DNA from: Zantedeschia hybrid cultivar
Taxonomy: Eukaryota > Streptophyta > Magnoliopsida > Alismatales > Araceae
DNA: 64,000 nucleotides
Assembly (NCBI GenBank): GCA_030544215.1
Contig: JARZZO010000008.1
Location: 29,675,614 to 29,739,613, forward strand
Direction: 5' to 3'
The notes beneath the pieces are model-generated. The model saw only the letters and a program-made list of their open reading frames with translations. It made no database searches and was not told the DNA's origin. Of the stretch, positions 11,346 through 23,210 are shown one piece after another (position 1 is the first letter of the stretch; every line of letters starts with the position of its first letter). Position numbers and translations under genes: made by a program.

Positions 11346-11769
11346 GTCTTCTTGCCTTCAAGGCAGATATGTATTTCCTTATCTCCTTCTAGTCAATGCC
11401 TCCTTGTTTATTGAGATCATGGATGTAATCTCGGAACTGGAAGTAGGCATCTATCGTATGCCCAGGTTGTCTATGAAAGACACAATACCTGGAGGCATCG
11501 GTGTTCTGGGGCTAGATTGTTTTCTCTCTAGGCAAGACTAAGGCATTGGCTACCATCAGGGCATTAAAGATGTCCGATAGAGACTCTGGGAGTGCTGGAT
11601 ATGCCGCCCTTTTCGGGCATAGAGGTTTCCTCTACTGATTGTAATCACTTGGAGGAGGTACATTATGATATGCCGACGGTGCGTGCAGCTGGTACTGTTG
11701 CTGTGGAGGCTACTGGTACTACTGCTGCTGTGGCTACTGGTATTGCTGCTACTGTGGTTGCTGGTACTG

Positions 11770-13117
11770 CTAGTTCGGTGGTCTGTAACCTTCCTGGTTC
11801 GGTGGCCTTTGCCCCGCATACTGCGGTGGCTGCTGGTTCCTCATGAACTGGGGCTGATTATTGTTAATGATGCTAAGTTGTTCGTGGGAGAGCATGCCCT
11901 CAGTTGTCGGACCCATGCTAGAAGAATTTGGCATGGTAGGCTTATGAAATGGAGGTCTACTGGGTCGGTGAGGATCAAAGACGCTGGAGAAGGTAGCATA
12001 CTTGAAGGCGTTCTGGCAGTAACGCGCCGTCTCATAGAGTTTCGCCATGCTGGTCAGATTGTTCAATGTAAGGACCAACTTGTACTGTGGGGTGGCATTG
12101 GAGATCATCATTTTGACCTGTTCGGATTCGGACAGATGATCCTTAATTTTCTCTGCCATACTCCTCCATCTATCGGTGAAGGCGATGAAGTCCTCATCGG
12201 ACTTCATCTTCTCAGCAACCAGATCAGTTATGGACAGAGACGGTGCGACTCTGTCCTAGTATCGTTGAATGAATTTCCTTGATATAATACCATAATCCTC
12301 CACCTCAGACGGTTCTAACAAAACGAACCACTCAAGGGCTGGTCCCTCTAATGATCTTCCGAACGTGAATGTCAACGACCTCTTGTCATTATGCCAGAAG
12401 GATGATTTGTACATAAACTCCTTCAAGTGGGTGAAGGGATTACCAGTACCATTGTATTTCCTATACACTGGCATTTCTGAGTGTGGCAAGTGAAACATAG
12501 GAAGACTTGGAAGATTGATCTCAGGTGCAGCCTTTACTCCAATCATCTTCTGGAAATTGTTGAACTACTCATCCATGCGTTCCATCTTTGCGAGCAGGGC
12601 TTGAGTTGCCGGGTCAACTTGGGGAGAAGGTGGTGGTGGTACATGATAAGCCTGCTACCTGGAATAAGCGGGGCAAGGTGGATAATAAGGTTGTGGTATG
12701 GCAGTGCTTCCGCCATGTCCGAGGGCATTTTGGTAAGTTGGCGTTGGCGGTCTGGCCGGTTGACTTGAAGAAGACAATTACGGTCTGGATGGCCGGGAGG
12801 TTGAAACATGAAGGCCTTCCATGGCCTGGTGAATAGAGGAAGTATGGTAGGGAGGAGGTTGAGGAACAATAGGGGGAACTGTGGGATTCGGTTCAGCAGA
12901 ATGTAAGGGCATCTTTCCCTTCCGGATGGATTAGATCGCCTCGAGCTGTTGATGATCCAGATGGGAGGCCAGAACTCCTAGAGCGGTAACTAGATCGAAG
13001 GGATTGGGGGATGAGGGTTCATTTGGGTCTATGGCCCCCTCGAAGACAGGATTGGACATCACATGCACATGCGAAGGAAGATCAATGCCAGAATTATATT
13101 GATCGTGAATGAAAGGA
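11770..13117 (-). pseudogene. gypsy gag (capsid region) of element A
   Basis: Structural gag polyprotein, the particle-forming protein of the retrotransposon. The frame from 12546 to 11770 contains the retrotransposon-gag core: motifs YNGTGNPFTHLKEF, FTFGRSLEGPALEWF, and FTDRWRSMAEKI, with an in-frame TAG at 12256-12258. The segment 13117-12930 continues the N-terminal part started at 22614. The end is glutamine-rich (CAA/CAG runs at 11690-11790 and again at 11275-11345). Downstream to about 10966 the frame is broken and only traces remain. Broken by stops, shifts and a 9.3-kb copia insertion. Confidence 0.8.
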
Positions 13118-13122
13118 TGAGG

Positions 13123-14674
13123 TGTTGGGTTTTCTCGGTTTCTCCGGATCGCTCACGCAGCGGAAAACAAAAATATTTACAGTGATCCGTTCCCGTTTCG
13201 GATACTAAAATACGATAATCGGATTATCGAAGTTCTCACCGTGTGCGGATTCGAATCCACAACCGTTCGGTTCCGTCGGAGCGACACCGCAAGCCGCGCA
13301 AGCGCCCGGCCTCTACCGAAGTCCACGCGATCCTCCCCGCGACGGATATCCTCGAGTTCCTCGTTCTTCATAGCCCACGAAGCCTCCGCCGGTCGCCATA
13401 ATGATCGCCGAAACGCGCGGACGATTTCCCGTCGAACGGGATTCGGAGAAGCGGCGGAGCAGATCTGGATCTGCCTGGACGCCAGAGGAAGACAAAAACT
13501 GAGGAGGGGCGGCTAGGGTTAGCAGCAGCTTGGCCTGCTCAGCCCGTTCGCTATGTTTTATACTAACCGTGCGGTTTTTCACAAAAACCCCCGGTTTATA
13601 TAAAACCCACTTATTTATCCATCGCCTCGAGAATCATTTGCATGTGACCCTCTAGGCCCAAGTACCAGTCCAGTTAATGGCCCAATAAGCCCAGTGACTC
13701 CTCACTGGCTTTATTAATTAATTAATAACCCTTTATTAATCAATTAATCAATCGAATTGATGTCGCACATCGAATTCGACCGGGCCTCCGATCACGTTAG
13801 GTGCCAAGCAACACCGCGTGAACCCGGAAGGTATTTGGGGTTAAGTAACCCACTCTTGGAACCTTTCCACCAACAGTTACCGCGTGGATATAATCCTTCA
13901 TTCGTACAATGCTCTCGAGTCAACTCAGGGTATGGCGAGCTGTCAAACCCTAACCGGTCGACTCACTTGGATCGGATGCCGCTGATGAATATCGGAAAAC
14001 TCCTTTCCCGATATTATCGTCCACCTTGGCCAGGGACTTCCGCGCATCCTTCCTAGAGCATTCTCTTTCTAAGTACCGAGAGCGAATGATTCCTTATTGA
14101 CACACAATTCCCTTCGACGGTACTCCACTGTACCCAATCCTTGGCGTATTAGAATCCCATGGCTAGAGATTCGTAAACCAAGGTCAAAGCACAGAAGTCC
14201 ACCGCCAAGGTGTCCTTGGTGTCTCAGGTCCGAGGACCATCCACGCAACTGCGACAATAGAATCAAGCTGGTTGACAGTGAAGTACAATACCATCCAGCG
14301 ATTCAGTCGGATCAGTTCAGTGAACTCATTCTCCAATGAGCACCTACATATTCGCCTTAGTGTCTCCACACAAGTGACTTATGAGATCAGTCACCCTCAT
14401 CATATGAGCAGGAGTAATCTGTACTAGTCTAACCGGATATCCGATGTCCTTCTCGGATATCCTCTGACTAGGAATGATTAAGAATATGTGTGTTTAAGTG
14501 ATCAGTCTCATTAGTATGATCTCATCATAATCTGATCACCATAGCACATATTCACGGACTTCATTATGAAACGATAAGTAACGCGATTTACACATAATGA
14601 ATATCAGGCCATTATATTAATAAATGAACAAGATTTACATAGTTAGATTGGCTTGTAGGCCACCTAAACTAACA
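13123..14674 (-). repeat. Copia copy 1, 3' LTR
   Basis: Begins TGTTGGG and ends CTAACA on the plus strand; adjacent inside is the polypurine tract AGTCCAAGTGGGAGAT on the minus strand (14690-14675). Near-identical to 20908-22459. Confidence 0.95.
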
Positions 14675-14688
14675 ATCTCCCACTTGGA

Positions 14689-17494
14689 CTAAAGCCAATC
14701 ACCTTTATACAATAAGCCCATAGACTCTAGGTGACGCTCAAAGACAATTTGAGCCAACGGCTTTGCCAGTGGATCTGCTACATGGTCGACGGGTGGAACT
14801 CTTTCCACTACTAAATCTCCTCTAGATAATATGAAAGCGCCTCAGAACATCTTTCGATTTCTGATGAGACCATGACTCTTTCACTTGTGTAATAGTCCCA
14901 TTGTTGTCGCACAACAGCGAAACATGATCAAGGATACCGGGAACTATGTCAAGGTCGGTGATGAAAATCTTCAACCACACTATTTCCTTGAAAGCTTCAG
15001 CTGCAGCGATGTGCTCAGCTTCAGTCGTCGAATCTGCAGTGGTTACTTGCTTGGAACTCTTCCAGCACACTGCTCCTCCGTTCAAAGTAAACACGAATCC
15101 AGATGTTAACTTGCTATCATCTGGATCCGACTGGAAACTCGAGTCAGTAAAACCTCGCAGTTTCAAGTCACCTCCTTCATAGACAAGAAACATATCCTTA
15201 GTTCTTCTCAAGTACTTAAGGATACATTTTACTGCCTTCCAGTGCTCTTCGCCTGGATCAGTCTGAAATCTGCTCGTAACACTTAGAGCAAATGTAACAT
15301 CAGGCCGTGTACATAGCATAGCATACATGATAGATCCTATGGCAGAGACATAAGGTATTCTATCCATGAATGCCCTCTCATCAGGAGTCTTAGGAGACTG
15401 CTCCTTTGAGAGATTAATTCCATGTCTCATCGGTATGAGACCTCTCTTGGAATTTTCCATGCCAAACCTTTTGACTATGGTATCTATGTATAAGGATTGG
15501 GTCATTCCAAGCATTCTCTTTGATCTATCTCTATAGATCCGTATTCCCAATACGTAGGATGCTTCTCCTAAATCCTTCATGGAGAAGTTTTTCGACAGCC
15601 AGATCTTTACTGATGACATCATAGCTACATCTTTCCCAATGAGTAGTATGTCATCTACGTAAAGAACTAGAAAAGTGACTGCACTCCCACTGGTCTTCTT
15701 GTACACACAAGGCTCATCTTCATTCTTAATGAAGTCATAAGACTTGACTGCCTCGTCAAATCTTATGTTCCAACACCGGGAAGCCTGCTTCAGTCCATAA
15801 ATGGACCTCTGAAGCTTGCACACTTTATCCGGAGACTCTTTAGATGTGAAACCTTCTGGTTGTATCATATACACCTCCTCCTCAAGGTTACCATTGAGGA
15901 AGGCAGTCTTCACATCCATCTGCCAGATTTCATAATCAAAATGTGCAGCTATGGCGAGTAGAACTCTGATCGACTTTATCATGGCAACTGGTGAGAAAGT
16001 CTCGTCATAGTCAATTCCTTGCCTTTGACGATATCCCTTCGCCACCAACCTTGACTTATAAGTGTTGATCCGTCCATCAGCACCAATCTTTCTCTTAAAG
16101 ATCCACTTGCAACCGATGGGTACAATACCCTCGGGCAAGTCCTCCAAGTTCCAAACTTGGTTGGTGTACATGGACTGGATTTCTGAGTTCATGGCTTCTC
16201 GCCATTTCCCGGCTTCTGGGCCTTCTATGGCCTCCTGGTAGGTTTTAGGATCATCATCCTCATTATATGCTACTTTAGACTCACCTTCAGCAATGTGTCC
16301 CACATATCGTTCAGGTAGTCTAGGTACTCTACCAGATCTACGAGGCTCATCTGTGTGTACCTGAACAGATTCAGGAACTGATATCTCATCTGATGATAAT
16401 GCAGCTGTTTGGGGATATGGCACCTCTTCCAGTGCTATTTTACTCCCACTGTTCTCCTGGATAAGGTATTCCTCGTCCAGGAAGACAGCTTTCCTGGCGA
16501 CAAACACCTTTTGTTCACCAGGATGGTAAAAATAGTATCCAAAGGTTTCCTTTGGATATCCCACAAACCTGCATTTATCAGTTTGTGATTCCACCTTGTC
16601 TGGATCATGCCTCTTTACATGAGCAGGACAACCCCAGACTTTAACATGTTTAAATTCTGGTTTCCTGCCTTTTCATATCTTATATGGAGTAGAGGCCACA
16701 GACTTGCTGGGTACTCTGTTCAGTAGGTATGCTGCTGACTCTAGAGCATACCCCCAGAAGGACATTGGTAATCCCGAAAAACTCATTATGGATCGCACCA
16801 TGTCCAACAAGGTGCGATTCCTCCTTTCTGATACACCATTCATCTGTGGTGTATATGGAGGGGTCAGCTGAGAAAGGATACCATTATCCTTTAAGAATTG
16901 TGTGAAGTTAGTACTCAAGTATTCTCCTCCTCGATCTGATCGAAGAGCTTTAATACTCTTTCCCAGCTGCTTCTCCACCTCATTCTTGAACTCCTTGAAC
17001 TTCTCAAATGCTTCCGACTTGTACTTCATTAAGTACACATAGCCGAATCTTGAGAAGTCATCGGTGAACGTGATGAAGTATGAAAAGCCACCTTTGGCTT
17101 GGGTGGACATTGGACCACATACATCCGAATGTATTAGTTCAAGAATGTCCTTGGCACGTTCTCCATGTCCAATAAATGGAGATTTTGCCATCTTTCCCAT
17201 AAGGCAGGATTCACATGTTGCAAACGATTCATAATCGAATGCTGTTAAGTAACCATGCTTGTGCAACTTTTGCAACCTGCTTTCGCCAATGTGCCCAAGT
17301 CTACAATGCCACATGTAGGCCTGGTTCACACAATTCTTGCTCTTCTTAAGAGCATTATCAATTTGAAGATTGTAATAAGAAACATCTAATAGATATAGAC
17401 TGTTGACTAAAGATGCCGAAGCTATTGATTTATTACCATAATAAATCGAACAACTTTTATTCTCAATAGTCAACCTATATCCTATCTTGTCCAA
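14689..17494 (-). pseudogene. Copia pol: integrase, reverse transcriptase, RNase H
   Basis: Pol polyprotein that copies and integrates the element. Frame 17494-14822 is open except for a TGA at 16673-16675 (likely a Trp codon lost). GAG-pre-integrase and zinc region include HCRLGHIGESRL and CESCLMGKM; the integrase core has HSDVCGPM, FTDDFSRF and the ERRNRTL segment with its Glu; the RT has MDVKTAFLNGNLEEEV and the catalytic YVDDILL; the RNase H has DSTTEAEHIAAAEA. At 14822 a small deletion/frameshift breaks the frame, and the last 40 or so residues (GDLVVERVPPVDHVADPLAKPL) continue in another frame to the stop at 14689. Motif order is copia-type, perhaps the Tork group. Confidence 0.92.
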
Positions 17495-17912
17495 ACAAGA
17501 TATTGATATGATGTTCTTTATTATAACAATCTTCTAAAAGTAAGGCGTCTCCTGACGGAAGCCTGAGGTTTGCTGTCCCAACAGCAATCGCCGCAACTTT
17601 TGCGCCGTTTCCTAGCCTCAATTCCACCTCACCTTGTCTCAGCTTGCGCTTACTTGTCAGCATCTGCACATCATGGCAGATATGAGAAGCACATCTGATA
17701 TCCAATACCCAAGATGTGGAATCTCTAACTGACAAGTTGATATCTATCATATAGATATCTGAAGCTTCAGACAGCTTCACTCTTCCATGAGCTTTATTGT
17801 TAAGGAACTCCTTGCAGTTCCTCTTCCAGTGACCATACTGCTTATAGTAGAAGCAGTCACCCTTCACTACTCTTTTACCTTTGTCCTTAAATCCTTTATC
17901 GTTAGCTGTCAT
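17475..17912 (-). pseudogene. Copia gag zinc knuckle and protease
   Basis: A 145-codon frame overlapping the integrase frame by about 20 bp in a different phase, so a frameshift separates them. It holds a nucleic-acid-binding zinc knuckle, CFYYKQYGHWKRNC, in which the usual second Cys is Tyr, and the protease core WVLDIRCASHICHD, in which the usual DTG catalytic triplet reads DIR. Both changes point to decay. The gag part upstream (17913-18000 and beyond) is too degraded to place. Confidence 0.85.
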
Positions 17913-18271
17913 CTCTGCTTCAGGGGCATCTAATGCCGATTCAGCAGGAGGATCAGCTCCAGGGACAAAGTCAATGTGCTCAGATCTGAAGACATTCTTC
18001 AGGTTTCTGAATCAATCTGAGTAGATCAGGTAAGTCAAAAGGGCATCAAGTATGCCACGGAATGGGTTATTCGACGATATAATTCCCTACAGGAGATTAG
18101 TAAAATCTATTTAGCAGATGTTCAATTATTAAAATTTAAAACAAGACATGGTCTTTTGTTCAAGTTTAACTCCCACTAATTTTTGACGGACTGTATAACC
18201 CTCAGTTATACAGAACGGGAGACGCCGACAGTCTCCTAGTGGGGATCATAATCTTAATGACTTGCACTACA

Positions 18272-18578
18272 GCCTTGTGGATAGCACAACAAACTCTAAT
18301 ACAATCAGAGAGCACCCAACTCATGGGACTTACAACTCCTTGCAATATCTGATCATAGCTTCGGTCCTCAGAGATTTAATGGCCTTGTGGATAGCACAAC
18401 AAACCACTAATTCTGGTCTAAGCTAACCATCATTACGCGACGAGCATAGATTTGCATGCAGCCTTTGTGGATAGCACAACAAAGCTACATGGTTCCTCTA
18501 CCCCGATCTATAGGCATCTAATGCCAAAGCCACAGTTTCTCCTCCCAATTAAGCAGGCCTTGTGGATAGCACAACAAA
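18272..18578 (-). repeat. Four-fold 22-bp motif in copia leader
   Basis: The string GCCTTGTGGATAGCACAACA (plus strand) recurs at 18272, 18382, 18461 (one extra T) and 18557, at intervals of 110, 79 and 96 bp. Sequence between copies is diverged. It lies in the untranslated leader on the minus strand. Confidence 0.85.
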
Positions 18579-19429
18579 TCTGCCTAAAGTGATTCGAATC
18601 CTATGACTATAATGATGGTGGACCACGCGGTAAGTTCTCAACTACTCGCGTTACGGCTTAGAGTTTATCTGAGGGTATTTAGATAACTTTTATCTTGGTC
18701 TCTCCTAGGTGATAGTATATAGATATATCGTATATATTTACTAAATACTATAACCTGCTTTGATTCATAATCAAAAGAAAAACAATGCATCTCATACATG
18801 TCATTAGTGTGGTCATAGATAGCACAGTGGGTTTGACTGGAGCCAACATTCAAACGCACACACAATCTAATTATAACATTTACATTAGATATCCTGCAAT
18901 CACATAGGCAAGAGATCTCCATCTGTACGCCATCCTAGTTGCAGTTGTGGATCGTCCTCGCTTCTTCTTCGGTTGCCTCGATCATATTACATTAATTCTA
19001 GAATTAATAAGTAAATTGAAGAAGGCCTTATGGCGAGTACAAGAGAGAGGGAGGTAGAAATACATCAGAGTATGAGAGAGAGAGGTGCGCAGACCTCTAT
19101 TTATTAACAATTAATAAACAACATACATCCACGATCCACACAATCCATTCATCACATGAACAATAAATTAAGTGCATATCCATGACCACGGTGTGTTTTA
19201 AACATCCCACACATGATTCAGCGCATCACATGGCTAAAATAAAAGAGTTTTTCAAAATAAATAAGTTTTGGCTTTCAGAAAGCTGGGATCCAATCAAAAT
19301 TGGTATTTGAATTTCGAAAACTCATTTTATTAACTTAACATGCAATTAAATCTAATTTAAAAGTATTAAACACACATCACATACGCACACACTCCGAATT
19401 AATAATTCCAGATTATTCCATACAAATTA

Positions 19430-19985
19430 GAACATTTCTAATAATCTAACACTTAGATTTAAACCCTATTAATAATCTAACAATTAGACTATTTAAAAAA
19501 TTAATCTAACTCTTAGATTAATCCACCAAAGTTAATTAAAAATTTAACACTTAAATTAATAATTAACCAAACTAATTATTAACTACTAATCTAACACTTA
19601 GATTAGCCAATTAATGTTAATTATTAATTTAACTCTTAAACCAATAATTAACACTAACTAATTAATAATTAATTAATCTAACTCTTAGATTAAATAATTA
19701 AAGTTATCATTAATTTAACTATTAAGTTAATGACTAACAATAATTAATCAAGGACTACCAATTTAACATTTAAATCAGTTATTTTAGTTAATTATTAATT
19801 TAACAATTAAATTAATAACTAACTCAAATATTAATTAACAATTATATGATTTAATAATAAATGATCTAACTTTTAGATTGAATATTATTAAACACTAATT
19901 TAACAATTAAATTAGTCAACTTAAGTTAATTATTAGCTTAACTATTAAACTAATAATTAACTCTATATCACAATTAATTGTTAAT
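19430..19985. repeat. AT-rich short-palindrome repeat block
   Basis: Dozens of variants of 'taatctaacacttagatta' and 'taatttaacaattaaatta' in succession, each a small imperfect palindrome around AACA/AACT. A shorter version is in copia copy 2 (about 24225-24310). Non-coding. Confidence 0.8.
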
Positions 19986-20149
19986 CATGATTCAAAATCA
20001 TAAATAAGCCCATTTAAATTAAAATTGAACAATAATGTAAATATTTCAAAAACACCTTTTGAATCTAAATTAAAGTCCAATAATATTTTAATTTGGGCTA
20101 ATTAGGTTTAATAGGGGTTTAAGGGGTTCAATTAAGGAATAGGGGTTAA

Positions 20150-20480
20150 AATAGGCCAGGGCTCAGCCCATTATAGCACCTGGCTCGAGCCAGGTGCGAG
20201 CCCTGGCTCGGCCAGGGGCTCGGACCTGGAGCGCCCTGGTCCGAGCTAGGGCGGGCCCGGTCTGTGGCCCTTAGGCCGGCCGGTTTGGCCAGCGAACCGG
20301 CTTGGGCCGGCCTCGAGCCGCCTGTCTTCAACCCGACGGCCAGAAGGAGTTGCAGGAAAACCCTAGGGGGTCCCCCCCCCCCCCCCGGTGGCGCCACCCT
20401 GCGGCGGCCGGTGCCCCGGCGCCATCCGGCCCGGCCGGCGACGGCGCCGGCAGGATCTCCGGCGCCAGCAAGACCCCTTT
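20150..20480. repeat. GC-rich leader block with 15-C run
   Basis: GC-rich sequence with repeated 'cctggctc' words, a CTGGCTCGAGCCAG palindrome (20180-20193) and a run of 15 C at 20372-20386. A homologous GC-rich block lies in copia copy 2 (24475-24780) with its own 14-G run. ORFs through it are compositional artefacts. Confidence 0.7.
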
Positions 20481-20893
20481 ATGCATCGGTTTAAGCCCTG
20501 TGAAAGCACCCAGCCGAGCCCTTGAAGCACCCTAAAATCTGGTTTTTTCAACAAAACCGATGCGGAGGAGGAAGAAGGGCCCAATCTGGCCACCTCCAGC
20601 GATGGCCTTGCTGCCCGATGGTGCCCAGCAACCCCTTGGATCATCCAGGGTATTGGCCATGCCTCTCCAACATTTGGGGATGCATATCCGAAGCCCAAAC
20701 GGCCGCCGTTCTTCGTCAAACGAAGAACACCATAAACCCCAATAAGATTTCGAAAATAACAGAATAAAATAATCTAATTATTTTTCAGTTCATCATATGA
20801 ACATGGATCCATTTATTAACGGATTTCAAGCATGGAATAACTCATGGAAATATTAAATCGGAGACCGAAACGGGACGAGAAACAGTGGAACCT

Positions 20894-20906
20894 GCCCCTT
20901 ATACCA
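20894..20906 (-). other. Copia copy 1 primer-binding site (degenerate)
   Basis: On the minus strand TGGTATAAGGGGC directly follows the 5' LTR. The matching site of copia copy 2 reads TGGTATCAGAGC, the usual initiator-Met tRNA complement of plant copia elements, so this copy has drifted. Confidence 0.75.
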
Positions 20907-20907
20907 C

Positions 20908-22459
20908 TGTTGGGTTTTCTCAGTTTCTCCGGATCGCTCACGCAGCGGAAAACAAAAATATTTACAACGATTCGTTCCCGTTTCGGATACTAAAATACGA
21001 TAATCGGATTATCGAAGTTCTCACCGTGTGCGGATTCGAATCTGCAACCGTTCGGTTCCATCGGTGCGACACCGCAAGCCGCGCAAGCGCCCGGCCTCTA
21101 GCGAAGTCCACTCGATCCTCCCCGCGACGGATATCCTCGAGTTCCTCGTTCTTCGCAGCCCACGAAGCCTCCGCCGGTCACCGCAATGATCGCCGCAACG
21201 CGCGGACGATTTCCCGTCGAACGGGATTCGGAGAAGCGGCGGAGCAGATCTGGATCTGCCTGGATGCCAGAGGAAGACAGAAACTGAGGAGGGGCGGCTA
21301 GGGTTAGCAGCAGCTTGGCCTGCTCAGCCCGTTCGCTATGTTTTATACTAACCGCGCAGTTTTTCACAAAAACCCCCGGTTTATATAAAACCCACTTATT
21401 TATCCATCGCCTTGAGAATCATTTGCGTGTGACCCTCTAGGCCCAACTAGCAGTCCAGTTAATGGCCCAATAAGCCCAGTGACTCCTCACTGGCTTTATT
21501 AATTAATTAATAACCCATTATTAATCAATTAATCAATCGAATTGATGTCGCACATCGAATTCAACCGGGCCTCCGATCACGTTGGGTGCCAAGCAACACC
21601 GCGTGAACTCGGAAGGTATTTGGGGTTAAGTAACCCACTCTTGGAACCTTTCCGCCGACAGTTACCGCGTAGATATAATCCTTCATTCGTACAATGCTCT
21701 CGAGTCAACTCAGGATATGGCGAGCTGTCAAACCCTAACCGGTCGACTCACTTGGATCGGATGCTGCTGATGAATGTCGGAAAACTCCTTTCCCGATATT
21801 ATCGTCTGCCCTGGCCAAGGACTTCCGCGCATCCTTCCTAGAGCATTCTCTCTCTAAGTACCGAGAGCGAATGATTCCTTATTGACACACAATTCCCTTC
21901 GACGGTATTTCGCTGTACCCAATCCTTGGCGTATTAGAATCCCATGGCTAGAGATTCGTAAACCAAGGTCAAAGCACAGAAGTCCACCGCCAAGGTGTCC
22001 TTGGTGTCTCAGGTCCGAGGACCATCCACGCAACTGCGACAATAGAATCAAGCTGGTTGACAGTGAGGTACAATACCATCCAGCGATTCAGTCGGATCAG
22101 TTCAGTGAACTCATTCTCCAATGAGCACCTACAGATTCGCCTTAGTGTCTCCACACAAGTGACTTATGAGATCAGTCACCCTCATCATATGAGCAGGAGT
22201 GATCTGTACTAGTATAACCGGATATCCGATGTCCTTCTCGGATATCCTCCGACTAGGAACGATTAAGAATATGTGTGTTTAAGTGATCAGTCTCATTAGT
22301 ATGATCTCATCATAATCTGATCACCATAGCACATATTCACGGACTTCATTATGAAACGATAATTAACGCGATTTACACATAATGAATATCATGCCATTAT
22401 ATTAATAAATGAACAAGATTTATATAGTCAGATTGGCTTGTAGGCCACCTAAACTAACA
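20908..22459 (-). repeat. Copia copy 1, 5' LTR
   Basis: Mate of 13123-14674, same length (1552 bp), same ends (TGTTGGG...CTAACA on plus). The outer border is followed by the TSD TGAGG at 22460-22464. Confidence 0.95.
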
Positions 22460-22464
22460 TGAGG

Positions 22465-22614
22465 GATATTGGAGTTTCCCTCATGCTCAGATAAGTAAGA
22501 ATGGGGATTACGGGGGGCATTAGCATCTCCCCCGTTCTCAAAATAATAGTCAGATTCATGAGGGGCATTACCATCTCCCTCGTAGTTAACCAGAGCACTT
22601 GAAGCCATTCTCAA
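22465..22614 (-). pseudogene. Element A gag N-terminus
   Basis: Start of gag, from ATG at 22614 (or 22608). It encodes MRMASSALVNYEGDG and then three loosely repeated blocks rich in Asn, Pro, His and Gly (NYEGDGNAPHES, GGDANAPRNPHS, EGNSNIPHVS). It is interrupted by copia copy 1 at the third block. Reading through after removal of the insertion and one TSD copy gives a continuous frame into 13117-12930, direct proof that the two halves belong together. Confidence 0.85.
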
Positions 22615-22941
22615 ATCTCTACCTGATCGAAGTAATATGGTATTAGATTTTTGGCAAATAATTCAGACAAGTTGTGCAAAGATTAGACAAACAAGTAGAT
22701 GTTTAACGTTGATTTCGGATTCCTTGTTGGATTACTTGGATTCTTTTAACCACAAATTCACTCAGCAGGTAGGATCCTAGTTTTAATTCAGTTTCCACTG
22801 TTATATTCTAAGGCTCTTTCTCACAACGATATGAAAATCTAACCAGGACTTCAATTGGTATAACCAGCCCGATGAACAAGGAGGAATACCTTGATTTTGG
22901 GGACTTACGGAGGTCTTTAACATCAACCACTCTAGTTTGAT
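22615..22941 (-). other. Element A leader, part next to gag
   Basis: Untranslated leader upstream of gag on the minus strand; no ORF or repeat recognised. It continues on the far side of copia copy 2 at 26726. Confidence 0.6.
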
Positions 22942-22946
22942 CGAGG

Positions 22947-23210
22947 TGTTGGGTTCGCTGTGTCGGGATCCGACTGAAAAACGCAGCGGAATAATATGTT
23001 CAGGATCGGATTCATCTCGTTTCGATCGTTAAAATAAAACCGGAGAAAATCGAGTTCACCTTGCGCGGATTCGAATCCGCGTTCGTTTTCCGGTTCCGTC
23101 GGAGCGATGCCGCAAGTCGCGCAGATGCCCGACCTCTAGCGGTATCCACGCGGTTCTCCTCGCGATGGAGCGTCCTCGTTTCCTCGCTCGCTGCGGCGTT
23201 CGTAGATCCC
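22947..23210 (-). repeat. Copia copy 2, truncated 3' LTR
   Basis: Matches the first 264 bp of 25189-26720 on the plus strand up to 'cgtagatccc', then jumps into leader sequence. The junction marks the internal deletion. Confidence 0.9.

Larger units (their letters stand above)
17913..20907 (-). other. Copia copy 1 leader and lost gag region
   Basis: About 3 kb between protease and 5' LTR with no intact gene. It holds a block with a 22-bp motif repeated four times (18272-18578), an AT-rich repeat block (19430-19985) and a GC-rich block next to the PBS (20150-20700). Equivalent blocks occur in copia copy 2 (23217-25188), so this is the family's leader sequence rather than random filler. Most of the gag coding region expected here is not recognisable. 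Confidence 0.6.
13123..22459 (-). mobile_element. Complete Ty1/copia LTR retrotransposon (copy 1)
   Basis: Two LTRs of equal length (13123-14674 and 20908-22459, 1552 bp each), 5-bp TSD TGAGG (13118-13122 and 22460-22464), minus-strand orientation. Internal order on the minus strand: PBS (20906-20894), GC-rich and AT-rich leader, gag remnant, protease, integrase, RT and RNase H, polypurine tract (14690-14675). The order integrase before RT is diagnostic of Ty1/copia. It splits element A's gag. By eye the first 450 bp of the LTRs differ at about 20 sites, so the insertion is not recent. Pol is broken at several points; the element is not autonomous. Confidence 0.95.

Noticed and set aside
13241..13260. 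GGATTCGAATCC-like word in copia LTRs as a tRNA B box
   Set aside because: It is a palindrome present in every copia LTR copy, with no A box or cloverleaf around it.
18272..18578. CRISPR-like spaced repeats
   Set aside because: Only four degenerate copies with irregular spacing inside a plant retrotransposon leader; no cas genes.
20146..20719. ORFs of 76-118 codons in the GC-rich copia leader
   Set aside because: Several overlapping frames on both strands in biased DNA, next to the PBS where no gene is expected.
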